Of a stretch of 5,826 bases of DNA, positions 1 through 5,802 are shown in pieces. The translations under genes and the position numbers were made by a program. The DNA is from Pseudomonas sp. (lineage in GTDB: Bacteria; Pseudomonadota; Gammaproteobacteria; Pseudomonadales; Pseudomonadaceae): the NCBI GenBank assembly GCA_003525045.1, contig DQGF01000380.1:1508-7333 (forward strand), given 5' to 3'. Under the pieces are notes generated by a model. It worked only from the letters and a program-made list of their open reading frames with translations, searched no databases and was not told the DNA's origin. Numbering within the stretch: position 1 is the stretch's first letter; each line of letters opens with the position of its first letter.

Positions 1-240
1 TTGCTTGCCGCCGTCAAGGCGTTGCGCGCCTTGCAGCCCGCCCGCATCGTCGTGGCGGTCCCGACGGGGTCCCCCGAGACCTGCGAACAGCTGAAAGCCG
101 AGGCCGACGATGTCGTCTGTGCCATCACTCCGGAACCGTTCCATGCCGTCGGCCTCTGGTACGAGGATTTCACCCAGACGACAGACGATGAGGTCCGCGA
201 CCTGCTGGCGCGCGCCGCGATGGCCACACAGGCCGCCTGA
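1..240 (+). CDS. Phosphoribosyltransferase family protein, C-terminal part (5' end outside window)
   Basis: The reading frame is open from the first base and stops with TGA at 238-240, leaving 79 C-terminal residues. The segment LLAAVKALRALQPARIVVAV, then PTGSPETC and a later FHAVGLWYEDF, resembles the end of type I phosphoribosyltransferases. In that family a helix and the strand RIVVAVP directly follow the PRPP-binding loop (usual form DDGxxTGxT). The loop itself would lie just upstream of the window. The TTG at position 1 is therefore probably an internal leucine codon and not a start. Members of this family bind phosphoribosyl diphosphate and move its ribose-phosphate to a base or another acceptor; the acceptor here cannot be told. 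The gene ends 26 bases before the erythromycin-esterase-like gene on the same strand, so the two are probably one transcript. G+C is about 68 % by hand count, above the rest of the window. Family assignment is fairly sure; the substrate is unknown. Confidence 0.75.
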   Translation: MLAAVKALRALQPARIVVAVPTGSPETCEQLKAEADDVVCAITPEPFHAVGLWYEDFTQTTDDEVRDLLARAAMATQAA

Positions 241-255
241 GGGAAGACAGCCAAC

Positions 256-262
256 GGAGAGG
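256..262 (+). promoter_or_regulatory. Ribosome-binding site of the erythromycin-esterase-like gene
   Basis: GGAGAGG lies 4 bases before the ATG at 267 (7 bases if GGAG alone is taken as the core). It sits inside the 26-base gap after the phosphoribosyltransferase stop, which supports both the chosen start and translation from a shared message. Confidence 0.6.
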
Positions 263-266
263 CACC

Positions 267-1580
267 ATGCCACATGCGATAGACGCCACCTTCATGGAGG
301 CCGCGCGCGGGAGCGCGCGTGGGCTGACCGGCACCGCCCAGGACTATGACTCGCTGCTGGACCTGGTGGGCACCGCGCGCATCGTGCTCCTCGGCGAGGC
401 GTCCCACGGCACGCACGAGTTCTACCACGAGCGCGCCATGATCACGCAGCGACTGATCGGGGAGAAGGGCTTCACCGCCGTCGCGGTGGAGGCCGACTGG
501 CCGGACGCCGATCAGATCGACCGCTGCGTCAGAGGCCGCGACCAAGGTGACTGGCACGAAGCGGCCTTCACGCGCTTCCCCACCTGGATGTGGCTCAACA
601 CCGAGGTCCAGCGGTTCACCCGTTGGTTAACCAAGCACAACCAGACGCTGACGCCTGACGAGCGCGTGGAGTTTCGCGGACTGGATGTGTATAGCCTGCG
701 CAGTTCGATTCGCGAAGTGCTGGGCTATCTGGAAGACACCGACACGACCATGGCCCGTGAGGCCCGGCAACGCTATGCCTGTATGACTCCGTGGCATAAC
801 GACCCGGCGCTCTATGGGCACTTCACCGAGCGTCGCGGAATGGCCACTTGCGAGAGCGAGGTACTCGAACAGCTGCAGCAACTGTTGAGCCAGCGTCTCG
901 CGTCGATGGGACAAGATGGCGAAGCCTTGTTCAACGCCACGCAGAACGCTCGGGTCATCCATGCTGCCGAGCAGTATTACCGGGCAATGTATCGCGGCAG
1001 TACAACGTCCTGGAACCTGCGCGACAGGCACATGTTCGAAACCCTGCAAGTCGTGCGTTCACGCCTGGGTCGCAACGCCAAGGCAATTGTCTGGGCGCAT
1101 AACTCGCACATCGGTGATGCGCGGGCGACGCAGATGGGTGACAGCGGCCAATTGACCCTTGGCCAACTGAGTCGCGAAGCCTGGGGCGAAGACGTCGTGC
1201 TGATTGGCATGGGCACCGACCACGGCACCGTGGCAGCCGCCAGTGACTGGGATGGCCCCATGCAAATCAAGAAGGTTCGACCGGCTCTGCGCCACAGCTG
1301 GGAACGTGCATGTGTCGAGGCCGGCCATTCACAGGCCCTCTATGACTGGCACGACGACAACCGCCAGGCCTTGCGCTCGGCTTTATCGACCCGCTTGCTG
1401 GAACGGGCTATTGGCGTCATCTACCGGCCACAAACCGAGCGTCAAAGCCACTACTTCGAAGCCACCCTGAGTGATCAGTTCGACGCTTATCTATGGTTTG
1501 CCCAGACCCGGGCGATCACGCCGTTGGCCACCGAACATTCGACCAGTCATGAGCAGGACACCTTTCCCTTTGGCATTTGA
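267..1580 (+). CDS. Erythromycin esterase family protein
   Basis: The 437-residue protein is full length for the erythromycin-esterase (EreA/EreB-like) hydrolase family. Visible motifs are GEASHGT at residues 43-49 with Glu44 and His47, Arg56 in FYHERAM, Glu75 in AVEADWP, and WAHNSHIGD at 276-284 with His278 and His281. They keep the spacing of the EreB active-site residues Glu43, His46, Arg55, Glu74, His285 and His288 as I recall them, so the enzyme should be catalytically competent. True Ere enzymes open the lactone ring of macrolides in the cytoplasm. Chromosomal relatives like this one are mostly uncharacterised, and macrolide resistance should not be assumed. No signal peptide or membrane segment is seen. 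The preceding phosphoribosyltransferase gene is probably in the same operon. The first third of the gene is about 70 % G+C and the remainder about 60 %, and rare TTA leucine codons appear only in the lower-G+C part (near 626 and 1382). Family is sure; substrate is unknown. Confidence 0.9.
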   Translation: MPHAIDATFMEAARGSARGLTGTAQDYDSLLDLVGTARIVLLGEASHGTHEFYHERAMITQRLIGEKGFTAVAVEADWPDADQIDRCVRGRDQGDWHEAAFTRFPTWMWLNTEVQRFTRWLTKHNQTLTPDERVEFRGLDVYSLRSSIREVLGYLEDTDTTMAREARQRYACMTPWHNDPALYGHFTERRGMATCESEVLEQLQQLLSQRLASMGQDGEALFNATQNARVIHAAEQYYRAMYRGSTTSWNLRDRHMFETLQVVRSRLGRNAKAIVWAHNSHIGDARATQMGDSGQLTLGQLSREAWGEDVVLIGMGTDHGTVAAASDWDGPMQIKKVRPALRHSWERACVEAGHSQALYDWHDDNRQALRSALSTRLLERAIGVIYRPQTERQSHYFEATLSDQFDAYLWFAQTRAITPLATEHSTSHEQDTFPFGI

Positions 1581-1647
1581 CCGGTTTTGCGTGCGAGGCT
1601 CATCAGGACTGGATGCGCATTCAGGGCCAAACGAAAAGCTAGAGCAA

Positions 1648-1691
1648 GATCAAAAGATCGCAGCCTCGCTTCGCTCGACAGCTCCTACAGG
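1648..1691. repeat. REP-type intergenic element (GATCAAAAGATCGCAGCCT...CAGCTCCTACAGG)
   Basis: The sequence starts with the short palindrome GATCAAAAGATC and continues CGCAGCCTCGCTTCGCTC, then CAGCTCCTACAGGG. This is the layout of a REP family very common between genes of P. fluorescens-group and P. putida-group genomes, with a variable loop between CAGCC and CAGCTCC. It lies between two convergent genes and may fold into hairpins in both transcripts, protecting 3' ends or weakly terminating. There is no clean T-run, so I do not call a terminator. Its right end overlaps the last codons and the stop codon of the glycosyltransferase gene. Only one copy is seen in the window, so recognition rests on recalled family sequence. 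Confidence 0.65.
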
Positions 1692-2329
1692 GACATCAGG
1701 TATTCACCAAAGCCGCCACAACATTTGTAATCCCTGCGCGCGCTGGTCACTACCGGGTTGGTTGCCGTCCATATAATCCGGGCATTGATTCTTTCGAGTT
1801 CGGCAATCAGGTGCACGTCTTCGTGGGCCGCCAGATGCTGGAATCCGCCAGCGTCGCGATACGCTGCAGCACTCAGGCCTAAATTGGCGCCATGGATGTG
1901 GCGATGGTTCTCTATGAACCGGTAGCGCTCCATGTACCTGGAACGAACCCACTCCCCATGTTCGTCCCAACTGTCCACCTCGACAGTTCCGCACACCGCA
2001 TCCACCATGAATTCGATCTGGCGCGCGAGCCAATCGGGAGGCACTACAGTGTCGGCATCGGTAAAGGCGAGCCACTGCGCACCAGCGCCAAGAAGTTCTT
2101 CCGCTCCAGTCGCCCTGGCTTTACCCACATTCTGGAAAGAGACCATCAACGCTGTGACTTCCATAGAGGAGACCAACCTATCCGTGGCATCTGAACAGTC
2201 GTCCAGAACCACCAGTACCGTCACCTGGCGACCTCCGAGCCCCGGATGTTTCGCGGCCAGCAAGACGGATGAAAGGCAGGTGGCAATATGTTTTTCTTCG
2301 TTATGGGCGGGTATCACGACACCTATCAT
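1685..2329 (-). CDS. Family 2 glycosyltransferase (small, soluble)
   Basis: The 214-residue protein has the GT-A fold signature of family GT2. It shows VVIPAHNEEKHI at residues 4-15 (nucleotide-binding start), VLDDCSDAT at 41-49, FQNVGKARATG at 65-75, the metal- and nucleotide-sugar-binding triad Asp91-Ala-Asp93 in FTDADT, HGANLGLSAAAY at 146-157, and an acidic pair Glu170-Asp171 in the position expected for the catalytic base. It should transfer a sugar from a nucleotide-sugar donor, but the sugar and acceptor cannot be read from the sequence. No transmembrane segment is visible, so it is cytosolic or peripheral, unlike the larger polysaccharide synthases. The ATG at 2329 follows GAGGGA by 6 bases. 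The gene lies 130 bases downstream of the thiamine enzyme on the same strand and converges with the esterase gene. Its stop codon TAG (1687-1685) and final residues lie within a REP element, so the C-terminus may have been altered. Confidence 0.85.
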   Translation of the reverse strand: MIGVVIPAHNEEKHIATCLSSVLLAAKHPGLGGRQVTVLVVLDDCSDATDRLVSSMEVTALMVSFQNVGKARATGAEELLGAGAQWLAFTDADTVVPPDWLARQIEFMVDAVCGTVEVDSWDEHGEWVRSRYMERYRFIENHRHIHGANLGLSAAAYRDAGGFQHLAAHEDVHLIAELERINARIIWTATNPVVTSARRDYKCCGGFGEYLMSL

Positions 2330-2335
2330 TGATGT

Positions 2336-2341
2336 TCCCTC
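2336..2341 (-). promoter_or_regulatory. Ribosome-binding site of the glycosyltransferase gene
   Basis: On the minus strand GAGGGA lies 6 bases before the ATG at 2329-2327. It supports this start and lies just after a possible leader hairpin at 2347-2382. Confidence 0.6.
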
Positions 2342-2346
2342 GATCT

Positions 2347-2382
2347 AGCGAAGCTTATGGTCTTCACTATCGACCCTTCGCT
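2347..2382 (-). promoter_or_regulatory. Possible leader hairpin upstream of the glycosyltransferase
   Basis: AGCGAAG (2347-2353) is the exact reverse complement of CTTCGCT (2376-2382), and GGTC (2359-2362) pairs with GACC (2372-2375) inside it. The result is an 11-pair stem with a 5-base bulge and a 9-base loop, ending 5 bases before the ribosome-binding site. A further partial copy, AGCGGAAGG at 2385-2393, could pair with CCTTCGCT instead. No T-run follows on the minus strand, so it is not an ordinary terminator for the thiamine enzyme gene. A regulatory role is inference only. Confidence 0.3.
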
Positions 2383-2459
2383 CTAGCGGAAGGTTTAAAG
2401 AATGTCTGGCCCTGCGAGGTTCAAGACGGTATCTACACTGGCTGGCGGTGTGTCAGTAC

Positions 2460-4253
2460 TTACTTCTTCGGGCCACGAGGCAGTACGGCGCCCAGCACCT
2501 GCTTGGCAGTTTGTACAATCACCCCCGCTTCGTTCGGGTCGCCTTTGAGCAAGGTCGAGGCAAACTTTTTCGCCTGTTCGAGCTTGATGTGCGGCGGCAG
2601 CGGCGGGACGTCGGGGTCAGTCTTGAATTCGATCAGCACGGGAACGTCCGACGCCAGCGCTTTGTCCCAGGCAGCGGCAACGTCTTCTTCGCGATCGACG
2701 AAAATACCCTTGAGCCCGATCGAAATGGCGAACAGGTGATAGGGCACGTCGGGAATGTTTTGCGAGGCTTCGAACTTGGGATCGCCCTCCATCACCCTCT
2801 GCTCCCAGGTGACCTGATTGAGGTCTTCATTGTTGAACACGGCACAAATCCATTTGGGGTTTTCCCATTGCCGCCAATACTTGGCGACGGTGATCAGCTC
2901 GGCCATGTTGTTCATTTGCATCGCGCCATCCCCCACCAGGGCGATCACGGTACGTTGCGGGTAGGCGAATTTTGCCGCGATCGCATAGGGAACGGCGGCT
3001 CCCATGGAGGCCAGCCCGCCAGAGAGCGAACACTTCATACCACGGCGAATTTTCAGGTCGCGGGCGTACCAGTTGGCGCACGAGCCCGAATCGCTGGTGA
3101 TAATGGCCAGCTCCGGCAGGCGGGGAGACAGTTCATACACCACCCGTTGCGGATTGATCGGCTTGGCTTTTACCAGGGCGCGCTTCTCCAAGGTTTTCTC
3201 CCAGGCACTGCGCCAGCCTTCGACCTTTTTCCGCCACCTGCGCGATGTCTTCTGCTCCAGCAAGGGCGCCAGTGCCGCGAGCGTCTCACCCGCATCGCCC
3301 ACCAGATTGACTTCCATCGGATAACGCAAGCTGAGCATGTCGGGCTGCAAATCGATCTGCACTCCTCGCGCGTGCCCCTCCTTGGGGAGAAATTCGGAGT
3401 ACGGGAAACCCGAGCCGATCATCAGCAAGGTGTCGCACTCCATCATCAGCTTGTAGCTGGGCTCGGTGCCCAGCAAACCGATGCTGCCGGTGACCCAAGG
3501 CAAATCGTCCGGCAGCACCGCCTTGCCCAGCAGTGCCTTGGCCACCCCGGCAGCGAGTTTTTCAGCCACCGCGATCACTTGATCGGTCGCGTCCAATGCG
3601 CCGGCGCCGACCAGAATGGCGACCTTTTCACCCGCATTCAGTACATCGGCCGCTCGCTGCAGGTCAACCGCATAGGGCACCACCTTCGGCTTGCTGTAAC
3701 CGACGCCGGAATGCACGGTGCCGTGAGCCCTGGCCGGTGCCTGGTACTCGGCTTCCTGCAGATCGCTCGGCAGGATAATCGCCGTCACGCGACGTTCGCC
3801 GATCGCCGTGCGTACCGCCCGATCGACCAGATGCCTGACTTGCGCCGGTGCCGAGGCTTGCTGCACGAAGGCACCTGCCACGTCCTTGAACATCGACAGC
3901 AGGTCCAGCTCCTGCTGATAGTGACCGCCGAGTGCCGCACGCGCCTGCTGACCGACGATTGCCAATACCGGCATGTGATCCATGCGCGCATCATAAAGCC
4001 CGGTAATCAGATGCGAGGCGCCAGGGCCGGAAGTGGCGATGCACACACCCAACTCGCCGGTGAATTTGGCATGGGCCGAAGCCATGAAGGCGGCCATTTC
4101 TTCATGCCTGGCCTGAATGAATTCGATTTTGCCCCGGGCCCGGCTCAATGCGCCGAAGACCCCATTGATGCCGTCCCCCGGATAACCAAAAATCCGCGTG
4201 ACGCCCCACTGGCTGAGTCGCTCAACCAGAAAATCACCCACTGTCGTTGTCAT
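2460..4253 (-). CDS. Thiamine-diphosphate-dependent enzyme, pyruvate oxidase (PoxB)-like
   Basis: From the chosen start the protein has 597 residues and the three-domain order of the pyruvate oxidase / acetolactate synthase superfamily. The N-terminal pyrimidine-binding domain shows GYPGDGINGVFGAL at 23-36 and the activating Glu51 in QARHEEMAAF, followed by TSGPGASH at 74-81. A central domain (about 190-330) includes AILVGAGAL. The C-terminal diphosphate-binding domain shows GDGAMQMNN at 441-449 and NNEDLNQVTWEQR from 474. The stretch RHEEMAAFMASAHAKFTGEL is closer to pyruvate oxidases than to typical acetolactate synthases, so decarboxylation of pyruvate or a related 2-oxo acid is likely. 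Whether it makes acetate, acetyl phosphate or another product is open. The spacing between GDG and NN is about 30 residues, longer than the usual 24-27, because of KYWRQWENPKW. The C-terminus is a possibly amphipathic, basic-ended helix that might touch the membrane as in E. coli PoxB (inference). An upstream in-frame ATG at 4268 has no usable ribosome-binding site; the ATG at 4253 has one. Confidence 0.88.
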   Translation of the reverse strand: MTTTVGDFLVERLSQWGVTRIFGYPGDGINGVFGALSRARGKIEFIQARHEEMAAFMASAHAKFTGELGVCIATSGPGASHLITGLYDARMDHMPVLAIVGQQARAALGGHYQQELDLLSMFKDVAGAFVQQASAPAQVRHLVDRAVRTAIGERRVTAIILPSDLQEAEYQAPARAHGTVHSGVGYSKPKVVPYAVDLQRAADVLNAGEKVAILVGAGALDATDQVIAVAEKLAAGVAKALLGKAVLPDDLPWVTGSIGLLGTEPSYKLMMECDTLLMIGSGFPYSEFLPKEGHARGVQIDLQPDMLSLRYPMEVNLVGDAGETLAALAPLLEQKTSRRWRKKVEGWRSAWEKTLEKRALVKAKPINPQRVVYELSPRLPELAIITSDSGSCANWYARDLKIRRGMKCSLSGGLASMGAAVPYAIAAKFAYPQRTVIALVGDGAMQMNNMAELITVAKYWRQWENPKWICAVFNNEDLNQVTWEQRVMEGDPKFEASQNIPDVPYHLFAISIGLKGIFVDREEDVAAAWDKALASDVPVLIEFKTDPDVPPLPPHIKLEQAKKFASTLLKGDPNEAGVIVQTAKQVLGAVLPRGPKK

Positions 4254-4473
4254 GTCGTTCCTCGCCATTCACCGATGCGTAGAGCATTCCCGGGGACGCC
4301 AACCGAAGTATCGCCCGAGAGGTGTAAGGGTCTGGACAGCCGCGCTGACTTCGAAGTTTCGACTTATTGATCCATAGGGGTTGTTTTGGCGCAGCCAATT
4401 GACTCGGGCGACGACCTGAAACCTTCGAGTCTCAAGGCCTGGTCTAGCACTTCTGCCCGTTGGCGGTTGACGC
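4254..4473 (-). other. Intergenic leader between the phosphatase and thiamine enzyme genes, with two inverted repeats
   Basis: No gene is seen in these 220 bases. Two dyads are visible. The first is a perfect TTGGC-GCA-GCCAA at 4386-4398, short and operator-like. The second is GACTCG (4401-4406) with CGAGTC (4426-4431), separated by 19 bases, which on the minus strand lies in the 3' region of the phosphatase transcript. Neither is followed by a T-run. The gap is long enough to carry a separate promoter for the thiamine enzyme, but no convincing -35/-10 pair was found. Confidence 0.35.
4259..4263 (-). promoter_or_regulatory. Ribosome-binding site that decides the thiamine enzyme start
   Basis: GAGGA on the minus strand is separated by 5 bases (ACGAC) from the ATG at 4253-4251. 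The alternative ATG at 4268, 15 bases upstream, has only GGTGA directly touching it, which is too close to work. The shorter 597-residue product is therefore preferred over the 602-residue one. Confidence 0.6.
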
Positions 4474-5409
4474 TTAGTGCTTGGACATCAGCCCATGAAG
4501 AACGCCCAACCTCAAACCCGGCTCGGAAGGCGTCATCTGCGCGATACCGAATACCTTGAACGCCGCCAGCATGAGTACCAGACCGCCAGGCAAAATGCTC
4601 AGGCGATGAGCTTGCAAACCCGCCAGGCGGAGCTTCTTGACATGCCCCACTTCAAGCAGGCGCAACGACAGGCGCAACAGGCCGCTGTAGGTGATACCGC
4701 TTTGGCCAAAGTCGTTCAAACCGTTGGCCTTGAGCACTTTGGCCAGCAAGCGTGCGGTGCCTGAAGAGCCGATCGTCTGCTGCCAACCCAGCGCGCGATA
4801 ACGACGCGCAACTTTTTCAAACTCCAGCGTGGCGGCTCGCTCCGCTTCAAGGAGCGTGCGGGCCGTGACGCTGCCTCCCGGAAAGTAACGCGCACCAAAG
4901 GTGCCGCTGCCAATGGCAATACTCTCGGTGACAAGCGGTTGCACACCCCGGCCCAGAATCAGTTCAGTGGATCCGCCGCCGATATCCACCACCAGTCGCA
5001 TCTGCTCTGTACCAGGTACCGTATGGGCAACGCCGGCGTACACCAGTCGGGCCTCTTCATGCCCGGAGATGACATCGATACGAAAACCCAGGTGGCGCTC
5101 CGCGCTGGCCAGAAACAGTTGCGCATTGTCGGCTTCGCGCACAGCGCTGGTCGCCACCGCCCGCACTCGCCCGGCCTCGAAGCCGCGCAGCTTTTTGCCA
5201 AATCGCGCGAGCGCTTGCCAGCCTCGATCCAGCGCCAATTCGTCCAGCGCTCCGCCTTGAGCCCCCTCCGCCAAGCGGACGGGTTCACGCAGGGTTTTCA
5301 CTTCCTGGATGACGAGCTGCTGGTTTCGTTTGACCGACTGACCAATCATCATGCGAAACGCATTGGACCCCAGGTCAATGGCCGCGAACAGAGAGGCGTC
5401 TCCTTTCAT
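4474..5409 (-). CDS. Ppx/GppA family phosphatase (short form)
   Basis: The 311-residue protein has the ASKHA (sugar kinase/actin-like) fold motifs of exopolyphosphatase / pppGpp phosphohydrolase. These are AAIDLGSNAFRMMIG at residues 9-23 (phosphate-1 loop, Asp12), ATSAVREADN at 86-95, SGHEEARLVYAG at 115-126 with Glu119 aligning to catalytic Glu121 of E. coli Ppx, DIGGGSTEL at 142-150 (phosphate-2 loop), and GSSGTAR at 214-220. The family either removes terminal phosphate from polyphosphate or converts pppGpp to ppGpp; sequence alone does not decide which. At 311 residues it is only the catalytic core and lacks the C-terminal HD-type helical domain that brings E. coli Ppx and GppA to roughly 500 residues. 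The usual GLREG near the end is GLRLG (298-302). The ATG at 5409 is preceded by AGGA at 5419-5422, 9 bases away; the open frame extends to a TTG at 5427, which is less likely. A Pho box lies 85 bases upstream, so PhoB control is likely. Confidence 0.88.
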   Translation of the reverse strand: MKGDASLFAAIDLGSNAFRMMIGQSVKRNQQLVIQEVKTLREPVRLAEGAQGGALDELALDRGWQALARFGKKLRGFEAGRVRAVATSAVREADNAQLFLASAERHLGFRIDVISGHEEARLVYAGVAHTVPGTEQMRLVVDIGGGSTELILGRGVQPLVTESIAIGSGTFGARYFPGGSVTARTLLEAERAATLEFEKVARRYRALGWQQTIGSSGTARLLAKVLKANGLNDFGQSGITYSGLLRLSLRLLEVGHVKKLRLAGLQAHRLSILPGGLVLMLAAFKVFGIAQMTPSEPGLRLGVLHGLMSKH

Positions 5410-5418
5410 GGTGGGGAT

Positions 5419-5422
5419 TCCT
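5419..5422 (-). promoter_or_regulatory. Ribosome-binding site of the Ppx/GppA gene
   Basis: AGGA on the minus strand lies 9 bases before the ATG at 5409-5407. It overlaps the codons that would follow a TTG start at 5427, which favours the ATG and a 311-residue product. Confidence 0.5.
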
Positions 5423-5494
5423 GGCAAATGTACAAGCCAGCGGCCGGAGTACCGCCGAGCGCAAGAGGGTTTGCGAAGATCTTGCCAGACCTGA

Positions 5495-5512
5495 ATGACA
5501 CGCAGATGACAG
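5495..5512 (-). promoter_or_regulatory. Pho box (PhoB-binding site) upstream of the Ppx/GppA gene
   Basis: The minus strand reads CTGTCAT-CTGC-GTGTCAT. That is two direct 7-base half-sites with the exact 4-base spacer of the PhoB consensus CTGTCAT-AWAW-CTGTCAY. Thirteen of the fourteen half-site positions match (G for C in the second half-site), though the spacer is not A/T rich. In PhoB-activated promoters the box replaces the -35 and a -10 follows about 10 bases later. Here that position reads CAAGAT (near 5484-5479), a poor -10. A start a few bases further on would leave a leader of about 60-65 bases. The orientation and distance fit activation of the phosphatase gene under phosphate starvation. 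Binding is inferred from sequence only. Confidence 0.6.
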
Positions 5513-5644
5513 CGCCATCACCTCCCATCCAACGCGAGCCGCTCGATCGCAGTGACCCGCGTTATTGCGCCTGTATCCAGTCAAGAAAACGCCTGATCGG
5601 CGGTTCATTGCCACGCCGTTTCTGCAGAACAGCGCAGATCCCCC

Positions 5645-5744
5645 TGTAGGAACGAGCTTGCTCGCGACGGTCGTCAACGAAAACGCGACAAGCCTGACTC
5701 CCCACAGCGTTCTCGGGTTTTTCGCGAGCAAGCTCGCTCCTACA
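5645..5744. repeat. REPIN: two REP cores in inverted orientation
   Basis: A 23-base REP core at 5645-5667 (TGTAGGA...CTCGCGA, with an internal GAGC-TT-GCTC hairpin) is followed by its reverse complement at 5722-5744 with a single mismatch at 5652. The pair spans 100 bases, the usual size of a REPIN, the mobile unit described for fluorescent pseudomonads. The paired cores can form one long hairpin in single-stranded DNA or RNA. Confidence 0.8.
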
Positions 5745-5779
5745 TTGGCAAGAAATCTGCGGAACAGCGCAGATCCCCC

Positions 5780-5802
5780 TGTAGGAGCGAGCTTGCTCGC
5801 GA
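5780..5802 (+). repeat. Third REP core, first half of a second REPIN
   Basis: This 23-base core is an exact reverse complement of the core at 5722-5744 and lies 135 bases after the first forward core. Its inverted partner would be expected about 55 bases further on, outside the window. Confidence 0.8.

Larger units (their letters stand above)
5410..5620. other. Upstream region of the phosphatase gene, no coding sequence seen
   Basis: Apart from the ribosome-binding site and the Pho box, these 211 bases show no credible gene on either strand. The open frames crossing them have no ribosome-binding site or recognisable protein family. An AAGATCTT palindrome lies near 5477-5484, overlapping the expected -10 region; it may be chance. 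Confidence 0.5.

Noticed and set aside
1..3. TTG at position 1 as a start codon
   Set aside because: The frame is open to the window edge and the first residues match the interior of phosphoribosyltransferases just after the PRPP loop, so this is most likely an internal leucine.
267..1580. Macrolide resistance gene
   Set aside because: Catalytic residues are present, but most chromosomal members of this family are not known to act on macrolides, and the pairing with a phosphoribosyltransferase argues for another role.
1581..1684. Rho-independent terminator between the convergent genes
   Set aside because: The only hairpin-forming sequence is the REP element and no T-run follows it on either strand, so termination cannot be claimed.
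4241..4258. Pho-box-like sequence CTGTCGTTGTCATGTCGT on the + strand
   Set aside because: It covers the first codons of the thiamine enzyme, several of which are threonine ACN codons. Half-sites carry mismatches at conserved positions and the orientation would drive transcription away from that gene.
4307..4313. CGATACT on the minus strand as an RpoS-type -10 for the thiamine enzyme
   Set aside because: One mismatch from CTATACT, but no supporting -35 or extended -10 bases. A single seven-base match in 220 bases is too weak.
2448..4370. Long open frame of 640 codons on the + strand
   Set aside because: It lies antisense over the thiamine enzyme gene, has no recognisable domain and no good ribosome-binding site. 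Long antisense open frames are expected opposite GC-rich genes.
4939..5649. Open frame of 236 codons on the + strand
   Set aside because: It is a shadow of the Ppx/GppA gene extended into the REP region, with no family features.
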